Source: Plantago major
Lineage: Eukaryota; Streptophyta; Magnoliopsida; Lamiales; Plantaginaceae
Direction of reading: 5' to 3'
Length of the DNA: 64,000 bases
NCBI GenBank assembly: GCA_026545765.1
Contig: CM048844.1
Location: 24,064,237-24,128,236 of the forward strand
Shown here: piece after piece, positions 1-11,508 of the stretch
How the letters are laid out: the number at the start of each line of letters is the position of its first letter
How positions within the stretch are numbered: the stretch's first letter is position 1
The notes under the pieces: model-generated
The model's input: only the letters and a program-made list of their open reading frames with translations
Database searches by the model: none
Told to the model about the DNA's origin: nothing
Program-made: the position numbers and the translations under genes

Positions 1-110
1 GGAAGGTGCGGAGGTGGTGGTGGAGGGGTGGTGGTGGCAGTGGTGGTGGAAGGGTGGTGGTGGTGGGAGGAAGAAGAAATGGAATTGTGAGTGATGGGAG
101 GAAGAGGAAG
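1..110 (+). repeat. GGT-rich low-complexity tract of a CACTA element
   Basis: Strongly strand-biased GGT/GGTGG repeats run from the window edge. Equivalent CCACC-rich tracts lie inside the nested CACTA elements at 31840-32290 and 35270-35755. It is part of the transposon, not a gene. Confidence 0.8.
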
Positions 111-331
111 GGGTTAATATATTAGGGTTACTGCTAACATTAGCGACGGATAGCCCTATCCGTCGCTATATCCTTTTTTTTAAAAATTATTTGGTCAACC
201 TAATTAGAGATGGATTAACTATCCGTCTCTAATTAGAGACGGATTGAGCAATTTGTCTCTAATCCGTCGCTAATCCATAATGATTCGTTGCTAAATAGCG
301 ACGGCGCCATTTGACAGTATTCTTGTAGTGA
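1..331 (+). mobile_element. CACTA (En/Spm) element, right-hand terminal part, cut by window edge
   Basis: The segment ends at 331 with CTTGTAGTG, the complement of the classic CACTACAAG terminus. Just inside are paired subterminal repeats built on GCGACGGAT/ATCCGTCGC and GAGACGGAT, as in the two CACTA elements of 27.7-37 kb that carry the same motif. The first 110 bases are a GGT-rich tract followed by a purine-rich stretch and TTAGGGTT. The same order, reversed, occurs inside the nested element at 31590-33052, so this is a relative of that family in the opposite orientation. The left terminus and left target duplication lie outside the window. Confidence 0.85.
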
Positions 332-412
332 GAAAGGTGCACATTATTGGTATAAGTAGCGTTCTCCATCCCTTAAGCTCTTTGGATTGGACTTGAAACG
401 TTGGGACGTTAC

Positions 413-417
<5 letters not shown>

Positions 418-476
<59 letters not shown>
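418..476. repeat. (AT)n microsatellite
   Basis: An uninterrupted alternating AT tract of about 59 bases. The predicted reading frames across it are only repeated Tyr-Ile codons and are not genes. Confidence 0.97.
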
Positions 477-479
<3 letters not shown>

Positions 480-1300
480 CTTGATAGGCATAAAACATCT
501 ATTTGTCGATCGAACATTTTAACAGTATGTAATGTTTTTATTCCTTTTTCCTTTTTATTTTCCCCTTCAGTTTTTACGGCCAACATTTTCTGCAGACATT
601 CACGTGAACGTGCTCTCGATCACTTGCTTTCAGGCGGTCAAGTACGTTATATGATTGTGGAAAAGAATGGAATGCAACATCATACAGATAAAGGAAGATT
701 TCATTTTAAGTTAATTTTATAAAAATACAATTTGACATTACATGCCAAATGAACTTTTTATTCTAAAATTGAAGGGGAGAGATTGTGTACGTACGTATTA
801 TGGTGAGGTTCTCTTTCTTTTTTCTTTTTTCTTTTTTCAACAACTTTGTTGGGGTATTAATAAAAAAACCTACGGAGTGTTTGTTTATCTACTCAAATTG
901 AGTTTATTCAACTCAAATTAAGTTTGAACCAATTTCGTGTTTATTTCTCAATTGTGTACTGTGTTACTATTCATCAATTCAAAACTTAATTATTTAACAT
1001 TTCATTCTTACAACTCTCTTACACATTCTTACAAAACCTATAAATATTGCAATTTAACACCAAATACAAAACACAAAACTCAATTCCAATTTAGTTATTA
1101 TTTATCAATTCAAAATTCAATTCAAAACTCAATTCAAATTCAGACTCGGCTATAATTTCAAGAAGAACTTGGATGAAGAAAAGAGAATAAGTCGAGTGAG
1201 ACGGTCAATGTTTTAAATATGAACCTTAGTCCTTAAACATATATGATGAAACTTCTGAAAGGATTAAAATGAAGTATGGCAAAGCAAGTATATATAATAC
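477..1300. other. Non-coding interval downstream of FT
   Basis: No convincing gene. AT-rich sequence with short direct repeats of AACTCAATTC-like motifs at about 1075-1140, which may be a small decayed transposon. The FT transcript probably ends near its right edge. Confidence 0.5.
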
Positions 1301-1306
1301 AAAGCT

Positions 1307-1312
1307 TTTATT
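1307..1312 (-). terminator. Candidate poly(A) signal AATAAA of the FT gene
   Basis: TTTATT on the plus strand reads AATAAA on the FT strand, about 300 bases after the FT stop codon. That is a normal plant 3' UTR length. Only the motif and its position support this. Confidence 0.4.
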
Positions 1313-1615
1313 GCTTCAATACTGGCTGAATAACAAGGCAGCTGGTACAACAATATGAGATTATAACAGTAAATCACACCCACACCATGGAAATTCTAAT
1401 TTTCCTATATTAATTATATATAGTTAGTACTTATATGATGCTGTAGCATTGTTTTATGTGGTACGTAGTATCATTTAACTTAAAACTTAAGCTTTCAAGT
1501 TGCACTACATTTTCTTTTCAGCATATATATATATATAAAATTTAAGTTGAATGATTTCAATTTCTTCATAATTTCTTGTCAATTTTATGTGAAATTGATC
1601 AATGGCGATGTGTAA

Positions 1616-4600
1616 TCACCGTCTCCTACCGCCAGTGCCGCTCTCCCTCTGACAGTTGAAATACACTGCAGCCACAGGAGAGCCAAGGTTATAGAGCTCT
1701 GCAAAGTCCCTCGTGTTGAAATTCTGACGCCAACCGGGTGGATAGACTGTCTGCCTGCCCAATTGGCGGAATAGTGTGAACACAAAGCGATGGATCCCCA
1801 TCGATGGGCGTGGACTCTCGTAGCATACTATCTCTTGGCCTACAAAGTGCATAAAGAATATCGATGGTTTGTATGTTCTGGATGATGTGGAAACTAATAG
1901 TCCATACGGACAATGATCTCCAAACCATACAAGTCAGATAAACGGCACTAAGAATTTAACATGCACAAACTCAAAACGCATCCTCTACCAATTGCTTAAA
2001 ACATTAGATTCTTCGTAAATATCTGTACGGAGTCATTGTGTTAGATGACTCCCTTAAAGATCCAACTCTCCTACGCACTTCTCTATTACTTAACTACTCG
2101 ATCTTACTAATCAATCTCGCAAATAGACACTTAGCTTTCAAATGTACACAACAATTGCTATTAATGGAAGAACATTATCCCAATATCCTTAAAAATATAT
2201 GTATCCTCGTGCATGAATAGAACATAGAGTCACTTCACTATGTAAGAAGAGTCATGTTTTCTAGAACTCTTTGTGTGAACTCGACACGTTAACATAGGAA
2301 GAGGACATTAGTGCTGAAATTGTACCTTCCCACCAACATGAAATGCATATATTCCTCGTTCCCTTTGTACATTTTGGGGACATTTTGTGTAAGTGGTGGT
2401 TAATCATGTTTGGATTAAAAAAGAAACATGTTACATAAACGGAAAAAACAGTGAAAAAGAAAGAGATGTCCGGACCTATACTAGTGCAATTTTTACCTTA
2501 TCATTCTATTTAGTGATCGATTGTCATGATCGGACCAATATATTATCGACACGATAAAAGTTTGATTAGCCTTTCTTTTCAGCTTTGCCAATCATGTTGA
2601 CTACTATACATGAGTCTAATTGAATAAAGTCGTCGAGTTCAGAAAATTACTCACCGAAGGTAGCTCCAGTGGTTGCCGGAATATCAGTCACCAACCTACA
2701 GTCAAGAAGCAAGAGATGATTGGAAATCGTTCGAGTAAGAACTAAAACCAAGTTAAAAACAAGCACTTAAATATTTTCATAACTCAGTGTTTTAACTATA
2801 TACCAAACAATCTCTTTAGTTCATTAAGCTTTTTGAACATTGGGAAAAGATTAGAATCATTCCAACCATGTATATGTTGATGTATTTGCTCGAATATTCG
2901 ATGTTATTGGGGAATTTATTGTACCTACCTACTGTTAAAATATTCATCTTATTTAAAAATTCTAATTAATTTACAGAACTGTGGACATATTCATTTTATA
3001 TTATTCGAACTAAATTCAGAACATTTGATGTCATGATAGAATTTCAACTTATTCGGAATCTCAAGTTTATAAAAAAATGTAAAATTAATCAATTATATTA
3101 ATTTTTCAATATCCCACGACACACATCCCGTCTGGATGTTGGTTCAAGTTCGAGGCTGTCATGCCCTCAAAGAATAAGCGAAATTCACAAAAGACTAGAA
3201 ATTGAGATTTGGGAAACAGGTCATAAAAAGAGATAAAAGGGAGAACTGGGAAAAGGGAAAAGGTAGCCGTAAAGACTAAAGAGGTATCTAGACTAGCAAT
3301 TAGTTGGGACATGAAAACCTTTTTACAATGTAATTACTCCATTCCGTCCCATGTTTTCCAATTTACCTCTTTACAGTCAATTTTTTTTAACTTTAACTAC
3401 GAATTAATCTTAAACAACAAATATAAAATGTTCAATTAAATTATATTATGATACTTCAAGGACTAAAGTTAAATAATATAAGTTAATTGAACATTTTACA
3501 TTTATCGTTTAAGATTAATTCGTAGTCAAAGTTGAAAAATTTTGACTGCAAAAAGTCAAAGTGGATTTGTTGAATATGTTGTTTTTGTCGTATAAAATTA
3601 ATGGGACGGGACGGAGTGAGTAGTTATTTGCTAACATGTTTATACTTGGATCTGTTGTTTTTTCAAGATACCTCTTTTTCCTACGTGGCACGTGATCAGT
3701 CAAACTACAACCCTTAAACGAAAACAATTCTATTTTTGAAAATTTTAAAGTCTTATTGGTGAAGAAAATAGTACTCTTACAAATATCAAATGATGATATG
3801 AGCGTTGAAAAATCTCCGCTGTCGATAGATTAGATTAGATTCCAGGGAAAGAACTACTGTAGTACTAATAAATTTATCAAGTCAGTAAATAAAGGGTTTG
3901 TTAGACCATTGGGGGAGGGTGTAGTATTTAATTTTCCGTATGATGATTGGTACTTACTCCGCTCATAAATAACTTTGCAGTTTATCATTTTTTTATGTTC
4001 AAAGTAAGAATTTTCATTTTCTTTTGTCAATAACTACTTCGACTTTAACATTAAGTATATTTAAAAAATAAAACCATTAACATTATGTTGTTAAATTTGA
4101 AAGATTAAAAATCCGTTTGACGGAACAAGTAGCATTATTTTCTCAAAAATTAATACATACCTCATTTGTCCGGTACAAAAATTAATGTAAAACTATCATC
4201 GTGACGGATGAAGTCAAAATTCATTTTTCTACTTCCAAATTATTTCGTTAAGTTATAAGAGAAAACCAAAAGTAATAATAAAATCCAGATGATTCAGTAC
4301 ATGCTTGACAATTAAAGTGGCCATTCAAGCTGGAAAGTGGTCATAAATTAGACTGATGGCAAAAGATTAATGGGAGAAAAGAGGAAGATGGAGGCTAGCT
4401 GGAAGAAAAAAGATCTAATAATTATAAGCCAATTGGCAAGGAAGAAGAAGTTGACAAGTAAGATGACAAGTAAGTTGATTGCTATGAATTTATAATAATC
4501 TATCTACTAATTATCTGCAATATTACCTACCAGTGCAAGTATTCTCTTAGATTGGGATCACTTGGACTTGGAGCATCAGGGTCCACCATAACCTGAAGCA

Positions 4601-4872
4601 AACATGCATAATAATTCCATGTTGAGTGATACTAGTACATATAACCGGGGGTGAGTGTGATATAAGTTTCGTACCAGAGTGTAAAAAGTGCGGAGGTCAT
4701 CGCCACCAATCTCAACCCTAGGCTGGTTGACAAGCTGGGAGGGCCTAAACTCGCAGCCGTTGCTGACTTCACGAGCGCTGTAGATGACACGGAGGCCAAT
4801 GGAGCGGGTGAAGGGATCCAAGACATCACCTATGACCCTTCCAACAACAAGAGGATCCCTGTCTCTAGGCAT
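1616..4872 (-). CDS. FT: FLOWERING LOCUS T-like florigen (PEBP family), four exons
   Basis: Phosphatidylethanolamine-binding family protein. FT homologues move from leaf phloem to the shoot apex, where they join 14-3-3 and the bZIP factor FD to activate floral genes. Exons on the minus strand: 4872-4675, 4592-4531 (62 nt), 2695-2655 (41 nt) and 1839-1616, all with GT-AG introns of 82, 1835 and 815 nt. The 62 and 41 nt exons are the hallmark of FT/TFL1 genes. The product is 174 residues, with [10 protein letters not shown] (70-79) and GIHR (115-118). Tyr84 in REYLHW and Gln139 in WRQNFN mark it as FT-like rather than TFL1-like; LYN (149-151) is the usual triad. The residues matching the 14-3-3 contacts of FT/Hd3a (Arg61, Pro93, Phe100, Arg129) are all present. 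Unusual residues are Pro134 in the segment B loop (usually Ala) and Thr122. The frame is open throughout, so it looks functional. Exon 1 starts at the only ATG giving the standard MPRDRDPL start. Confidence 0.96.
3334..3622. mobile_element. Stowaway-type MITE in FT intron 2
   Basis: The left end TACTCCATTCCGTCCC is mirrored by the right end GGGACGGGACGGAGTGAGTA. The inner arms are also long inverted repeats: ACTACGAATTAATCTTAAAC near 3396 pairs with GTTTAAGATTAATTCGTAGT near 3507. The whole element of about 290 bases can fold into one long hairpin. It lies inside the 1835-nt second intron of FT. Confidence 0.75.
3955..4133. mobile_element. Probable second short MITE in FT intron 2
   Basis: The left end TACTTACTCCGCTCA is similar to the complement of the right end, TACTTGTTCCGTCAA. 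Internal arms are weaker than in the neighbouring MITE, so this is a decayed copy or a chance match. Confidence 0.35.
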
Positions 4873-5082
4873 TCTTGTTAAGTACTTGGAGGAAGAAGCC
4901 GTTCTTGATGCAATATATATTTCCTTGTTTTGTTTTGTTTTGTTTTGTTGTTTAAGTGTAGTGCATAAAGTAAGCAGTTAGTGAGTGTTGTTTCTCAACT
5001 GCATGGAGTGACCAATTGTATGAACACTATCGGTTTGGGACTCCTAGCCATGCAATTAATTTTTGAAAGCTCACCAAGCAAC

Positions 5083-5090
5083 TATTTATA
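5083..5090 (-). promoter_or_regulatory. TATA box of FT
   Basis: The minus strand reads CCCTATAAATAGT here, about 210 bases upstream of the FT start codon. It is the best TATA match in the upstream region. The transcription start would lie near 5055, giving a 5' UTR of about 180 bases (inference). Confidence 0.6.
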
Positions 5091-5099
5091 GGGTGTGGA

Positions 5100-6914
5100 T
5101 TTTGAGAGGATATAAGTTAACCAGACAGCCCAGTGGGCTGATGAAGAAGACATCAAAAGAGATAAATTATATAAGAATCTTATTGTTCTCTCTTTTCTTA
5201 CTTGTTTAAAGTTGGATTTGATCTCTTAGGAATCTAAATTCTTCCTGTGATTGGAGCATGGCTTTCTTTCTTGGCAGATCAACTTTATATTAACACTTCG
5301 AAGTTAGATAGCCATTCATATTTCAACAAATGGGGACCTTTGTCACGCGCAAACATCATGTATTACGGTTTTTTCTACCCCAGCATGCTGCACTACCTAT
5401 ATTTAACACCATCTCATCACTATGTGCTATATCCCATATCAATATTCTGCTTATTATTGTGTGGCTTGCTTCTACCTGTTTGTTCCGAATGGATCTAAGT
5501 TGGTTTAAACACGATATATGCCTAGTACCCTTAATTGGTTAGATGTTTACGGGCTGTTTGGCAATCACTTAGAGTTCCGTAAGTAATAAATACGGGACAT
5601 ATATATGCTTATTGAATCTGAGTCTCTCGTGTTGCATAAAAGATGGATGTAAAAATTTACAGGTAATACAGTACATTACTTATCAGGGGTGCATGTGGAC
5701 CAAGTATATATGTATGTATCCACACCCAATTTCTTCAATTGCCCTTACATTTATGGTAAATTTGTCTAAGTAGTTCCACTTAATTTCAACTTCTAGTAGC
5801 ATGGTACTTAATCTCAAGTTCATGAAGTACCATATCTTCCTATTGACTGCGGTGTTCGATATTTCAGGTATATTTGATGGTTGTTTTTTTTGGAAATTAC
5901 CTGATTATATGTAGTCACACGTCATTTTAACTGGTGTTTCCGACGATGTCACTAATAATAATAATAAATAAATAAATAAAAGTGTAGTGTAGCACTACAA
6001 TACAATAGTATAATAATAAAGAATTCAAGTGCACTAGTAGCTTATAAAGTGGAGTGGGTGGGCATGAGCAAAATTCAAGGCACTCAGTTAAGCTAGTATG
6101 ATTGGTGAAACTTGTGAAAAGCAGAGATAGAAGTTGTTGATATGGATTGAAAGACGTTTTGGAACCCATCGTGTAGATTGCTTTAATAGACGATCGAATA
6201 GTCTAGTCACTCAAACGTACATACAACAGCCCCAGGTAGCATTGAAGAAGATCAAGGTGCCTAATCTTCCGATCAAGGTAAGCCATGCTAATTTTACATT
6301 ACTCAACAACTTTTTTGAGTTTAACTTCTCCCCAACAACAAAGTTTATACAAGTTATCCAACTTTGCATCTCATTTGTGTCTCTGTGATGTTTGATTCAA
6401 ACTTAACATCATATTAGTAAAGGAAAGATTCGAATGCTTTATATTATGGTATGTTATTCTTATTTGCATATGTAAATTAGGAGAATTAGTTAAACATTTG
6501 GCTAGTGGTGGCGTCATGCTATTTTTTTTTTCTTTAAGATTTTAATTGTAACGATTTGGTCACTAATTGATCGAGTTTCAACTCTTTGAGACGACACAAC
6601 TACCTAATAAATGGGTCACGTGAAACTAGTAATATATTCACTGGTAATATATTGTCTGCCTTGGGCCAGATTCGCACATGGACTTACTTCTAAAATCAAC
6701 CAAATAGGCCACGCTTGCTCTTAATCGATATGAGACATGGCGATGCACTTTGGATGATTCCAAAGGTAAATCAGTGCGAGTTCCGGTCCAAAGCAGACTA
6801 TATCATACAACCGTTATGCGTGTGTGACCCATTTTATGAGTAATCATGCCAACTCAAATGATCAAACTGCAATCGATTATTGGTCGGGTCATTATATTAA
6901 CTCTATTGATTCAC
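5100..6914. other. Intergenic, FT upstream region
   Basis: No gene recognised. Small open frames at 5247-5542 and 6134-6388 show no family motif. The sequence is AT-rich with a short AATA tract at 5957-5980. FT regulatory elements would be expected here, but none can be named from sequence alone. Confidence 0.5.
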
Positions 6915-7031
6915 GTCTAATGCCAAACGGTTAATTATATTAACATTGTATATTGACAAAATCAATTGAATCCGTCTAATTAAACCAAATTATTGTGGTT
7001 TGATTTGAACAAGCTTGCTCGGTATATATCT
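6915..7031. repeat. 117-bp direct repeat, copy A (left edge of Helitron)
   Basis: Matches 13034-13150 over all 117 positions with two mismatches and no gaps. It abuts the Helitron-type 3' end: the terminal CTAA (minus strand) ends at 7031, where the repeat stops. Confidence 0.9.
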
Positions 7032-7041
7032 TAGTTAATGG

Positions 7042-7060
7042 CCCGTCGATACTCGACGGG
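7042..7060 (-). repeat. Helitron 3' hairpin
   Basis: CCCGTCGA, a 3-base loop TAC, then TCGACGGG: a perfect stem. CTAA follows on the minus strand with 7 intervening bases. Confidence 0.75.
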
Positions 7061-9876
7061 GCATGGATAAAAAAATTAAATAAGAAATGAATAAATTTGT
7101 ATAATAACATGTCAAAGTTGAAAAACATATAAAAAGTGCAAGCTGGAAAAATACATGATCTAATCGCTTTAACATTGCATCGGAAGTCATCCCTACCTGT
7201 AGAATAGTGCATAATGTAAATTAGTGAAATTGAACACAACCATATATAAAATACACATAAAAGATAAAATCAACTCATAACTTGTCGAACACTTCTTTAT
7301 AAATTACGTTTGTTGTCGTGTCATATGTATTACCTTCTATGTTGCAAATTACTACGTTCAATCACTTTCCAATGGTAACTCTAGAAAGCGCAACATTTAA
7401 CTGACCATGGTTGAATACATGTGAGGGGAGGTAGAGGCCGATGTGTGAGAGAGAATGTCCCTTACTCTTATTTATGGTCATAGCAAAGCAGATGAATATG
7501 GGGAACTGTCTCCAGTCAATTGATAGGGAACTTCATCTCGCCGGGTGGCTCATCATCATCCTCGGGATGAAAACCTTTTGGCACGCGTTGATTCAAGATA
7601 TCATCTTTGCCTCAATGATATGCTTCCCAAGATTAGTAACTATGAGCCTTGTTACATTGCACAACTCGAAAGTCTGATCAATATTCCCATAAGCATTATC
7701 ATACACCAAACCTTTAGTATGATCCTATGGTTAGGCAATCTAGAATAATTAATGTTGTTGAAAAATTATACAGTGAAAACATGTTCGAGACCGTTCTCAA
7801 AATTATCTTCCCTATCAATGCTATATGCGCTAAAATATTCAACGCTATCTCCAGACATCTTCAACATGAAAAATTGATTTATAACATCAAATATTTCATT
7901 TGTAGGTGCAAGGACATGTCGATGATGAAATATACATGGTCAAGTGATGGATCGCTTAAGTGATACAACAACGAAGGATATGTACTATCTACAATAGTTG
8001 GAATTGAATGACTTACTTCTCAAATAAGTAAACCTTCGGGGATCTTGATATCAACCCACAATCATTAGGTTCAGCGGCAATGCCCTCACCGACATGTGTT
8101 ATCCACTCAGCAAATTCTTTTGTCTCTTAAATTTCGAAAGATGACGAACCAGACTGTATAGGATTAAATTGGACGTAAAAAATGATAAGTTAAATATGAT
8201 ATAAGTATATGTGGTATATAGATAAGACAGGCCAGTTACCTGCAATCTCATATTTTTTATCAACCGAAGCACCTCACATGCAACATCTCATATCCTAGAG
8301 GAGCATATAGAGGCATTCACAATATTATAACTATTCCTCCTGGAACAACGGGCAAAATATGTCGTAAGTTCCCGCCGAAGACAATCACCACTCCCACCAA
8401 ATGGCTCATCTGAACGGCCCATCACATCCTTCAACTCCTATCGATCTCTTCACACAATGTCGGTTTGTCATGGAAGCCTTATCTCAAATAATAAGTCGTC
8501 GAGCCTCCTGAGCAGTCATGCAATCATGAGCTTATTGCATGTTGAGTACTCGTGATTTGTAATGGTATTCCGAACCTTGAATATGCCGGACTACCTTCCT
8601 ACCTTTATAAAGAAGGAGTGATGCAATCCACCGGACGCAACTGGAAGTACAATATCTTCTCTAGCCCTCAAACCAGAACACATCGTTTTCCATATAAAAG
8701 GTTTTTGTGGTCTCTCCGTAGATGTATAAGAAGAATACTTCGCCACTTTTACCATCGACAATAGACATAATTTCATATATGGCACGATACATCAGTTAAT
8801 TGTGGGTATAAACCATCGTTCTATGCTCCATTGCAACTCTAACATAGAACATCTAATACAAAATGAATGGATCTGTAGCATTTTATATAACAGACTCATC
8901 CAACATGGGCATATTATCAAATGATATGAGATTGTTGCAGTTTTTCTTCGGTAACTTCTCTACTTGCATAATAACAATGTTTTTTATTTGTTTATCAGTG
9001 AGTTTCAAACCTGGATGGAGAGTTCTCTATCGTTACATGACAATTACATACACAATTTAAACTGATTGTCATTGGATGTGGGAATGGGTAATATAGTCTT
9101 TAAATTTATTGTACCAGGATTGCTGAATAAACTTTGTTGACTGTACAAAATGTCGTCTGATAATAAATTCCATGTTTTGTTTCACACTTCCTTAGGCCTC
9201 GACATGTTGCGCGATAGCAACATGGTTATGAAAAGGTGACGTAAAAAACTCGCAAATTCCCATATACCTGCCCTTTCAAACCACTAATATACTCTTCATC
9301 ATTGAATAAGAGGCCCATAGCTTCACATGCACCCTTGTGATATTCGTTTACAACACAATCAACACCATTATACCGAAACCATGTTTCTTTGTTTACATAC
9401 AGACCATATTTTATGTTCGTTTTTCCAACAATGATAGTGAGGAATTTTAGCATAAGTCAACTTCCGGGCTCGAGGATCTATTTTGTTCAGCTCGAACCAC
9501 TACAAGAACTGCAATTGTTTGACATTGGCTTTGTTGATGATATCTGGCGTGCATTCATTATCTTTGAAAGGTACAAACTGCTTATTTCCAAATGAAACGA
9601 CAATCGCTTAAGAACATAAATTGTATAATGCAGTGGGACTCTAATATCCTCCACATTGCTTTCATAGAGACACATAACGACAATCCATATGCCTCATGAC
9701 CTTATTCCCGTTTTCTCGATCAATGAAACTAACCCAATTTTATCGTTTCCTTTGAATATATACTTGAAGGGATGCGGTGTTGACCGATGGCTATTACAGT
9801 GGTCCGTGTTGATGTGCGCTAGATATTTGAGCATCAAATGGGAGTTATGTGGAAATGTGTATCTATTTTCCATTAC

Positions 9877-9877
<1 letters not shown>

Positions 9878-9938
<61 letters not shown>
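9878..9938. repeat. (AAT)n microsatellite
   Basis: About 20 uninterrupted AAT units inside the Helitron remnant. Confidence 0.97.
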
Positions 9939-9939
<1 letters not shown>

Positions 9940-9977
9940 GCTTTGAAAATATAAATCACGCAAAATAAATTAACATG

Positions 9978-10235
9978 TACTCCCTTCGTCTCGGTTTCAA
10001 CTTCCCGCGGGTCTAGGCACAAGTTTAAGAGAAGAGTGAATAAAGTAGGAGAGATAGTAATAAAGTATGAAATAGAATAGGGGAGATGGTGATAAAGTAG
10101 GAAAGAGAGTGAATAAAGTAGGAGAAATAGTGAATAAAGTGGGAAAGAGAGATTTTCCATTTAAGGGATGAGAAGTTGAAATTGAGACGTTCAAAAATAG
10201 AATGTGGGAAGTTGAAATAGGGGTGGAGGGGGTAT
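9978..10235. mobile_element. MITE with ACTCCCT.CG ends and internal GAATAAAGTAGG repeats
   Basis: The left end TACTCCCTTCGTCTCGGTTTCAACTTCCCGCGG-type sequence mirrors the right end GAAGTTGAAATAGGGGTGGAGGGGGTA. The centre repeats AATAAAGTAGGAGAGATAGTG-like units. Two relatives lie at 22969-23173 and 23179-23425. Confidence 0.75.
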
Positions 10236-10340
10236 AAAATAATATAATGAATTATAGTCCATGATAAGAGATGGATTAGATATATGTTAATTTATTTTGG
10301 AAATAATGTGGATCAAGATATGGATTATATATATGCTAAA

Positions 10341-10917
10341 GTAAGGACGGATATGTGTTTTGGACCATGGTAGGAATAGGACCACTTACTTCTTGAATAA
10401 GAATGTACTCTTACATCTTGATATCAATCTCACCGTCGGCAACTCCATCACCAACATGTAGTATCCACTCTGCGAATTCTCCCGTCTCCTGAATCTTAGT
10501 TGTTAATGTACCAGCGAAAAAAAATACAAAACACACTTAATAAAATATAAAGGAATATACAAGTTACTAAAATCAAAATTACCATAAGTAAAACAAACGT
10601 TTAGTTACCTTAGTTGCATGTTCTTTGTAAGTCTTAGGACCTCACATGAATCCCAAATTTTGGATGATCATATTGCTGCATTGACAATGACATATCTAGA
10701 CCCTCGTGGAACCACTGGTAGTATCTGTCTAAAGTCTCCACCAAATATAATAATCAAACCACCGAATGGTGTGTGGCTAGTCGATGCATAACATTTCTCA
10801 AACTCCTATCACGCGCTTCAAAATAATGCATATTGGTCATTGTAGTCTCGTCCCATATAATAAGCTTCATTTCTTTGAGTAGACATGTTACATCAGAATT
10901 AGGCATAATCTTACTGC
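10341..10917 (-). repeat. Direct duplication of a Helitron helicase segment, copy 1
   Basis: Begins GTAAGGACGGATATGTG and runs in parallel with 10922-11508, including the frame encoding LLKEMKLIIWDE. The similarity is high but imperfect, with small indels. Confidence 0.8.
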
Positions 10918-10921
10918 TCAA

Positions 10922-11508
10922 GTAAGGACGGATATGTGATTTGGACAATGGTTGGAATAGGATCACTCACTTCTTGAAAAAGAATGTCATGTGGCATCTT
11001 GATATCAACCTCATTGTCATTATCACCGCCGATAACTCCATCACCAACCAGTAGTTTCCATTTTGTGAATTCTCTCGTCTTATGAATCTCAATTGTTAAC
11101 GTGCCAGCTTAAAAAACACAAAACACACTTAACATAATATAAAGAAATATACAAATTACTAAAATTAAAATTACCATAAGTGAAACAAACATTTAGTACC
11201 TGCGGTCGCATGTTCTTTGTAAGTCTGAGGACCTCACACGAATCTCAAATTTTGGATGAGCATATTGTTGTATTAACAATGTCAGATCTAGACCCTACCG
11301 GAACCAATGTTAGTATCTATTTATAGTCTCTGCCAAATACAATAACACAACCCCCGAATGATGTGGCTAGTTGATGCATAAAATCCCCCAAACTTTTATC
11401 AAGTGCTTCAAAACAATGTATATTGGTCACTGTAGCTCCGTCCCATATAATAACCTTCATTTCATTGAGTAGACAGGTTGCATCAGAATCAGGCTTAATC
11501 TTACTGCA
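10922..11508 (-). repeat. Direct duplication of a Helitron helicase segment, copy 2
   Basis: Begins GTAAGGACGGATATGTG, encodes LLNEMKVIIWDG on the minus strand, and is head-to-tail with the copy at 10341-10917. Confidence 0.8.

Noticed and set aside
344..722. Open frames on both strands across the AT microsatellite
   Set aside because: They are created by the repeat (Tyr-Ile runs) and have no family features.
1585..1928. Three overlapping minus-strand frames at the FT 3' end
   Set aside because: Only the frame of 1616-1839 is coding (FT exon 4). The others are shadow frames.
9496..9510. CACTACAAGAACT, resembling a CACTA terminus
   Set aside because: No subterminal repeats or partner end nearby. 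The bases belong to the Helitron protein remnant on the minus strand.
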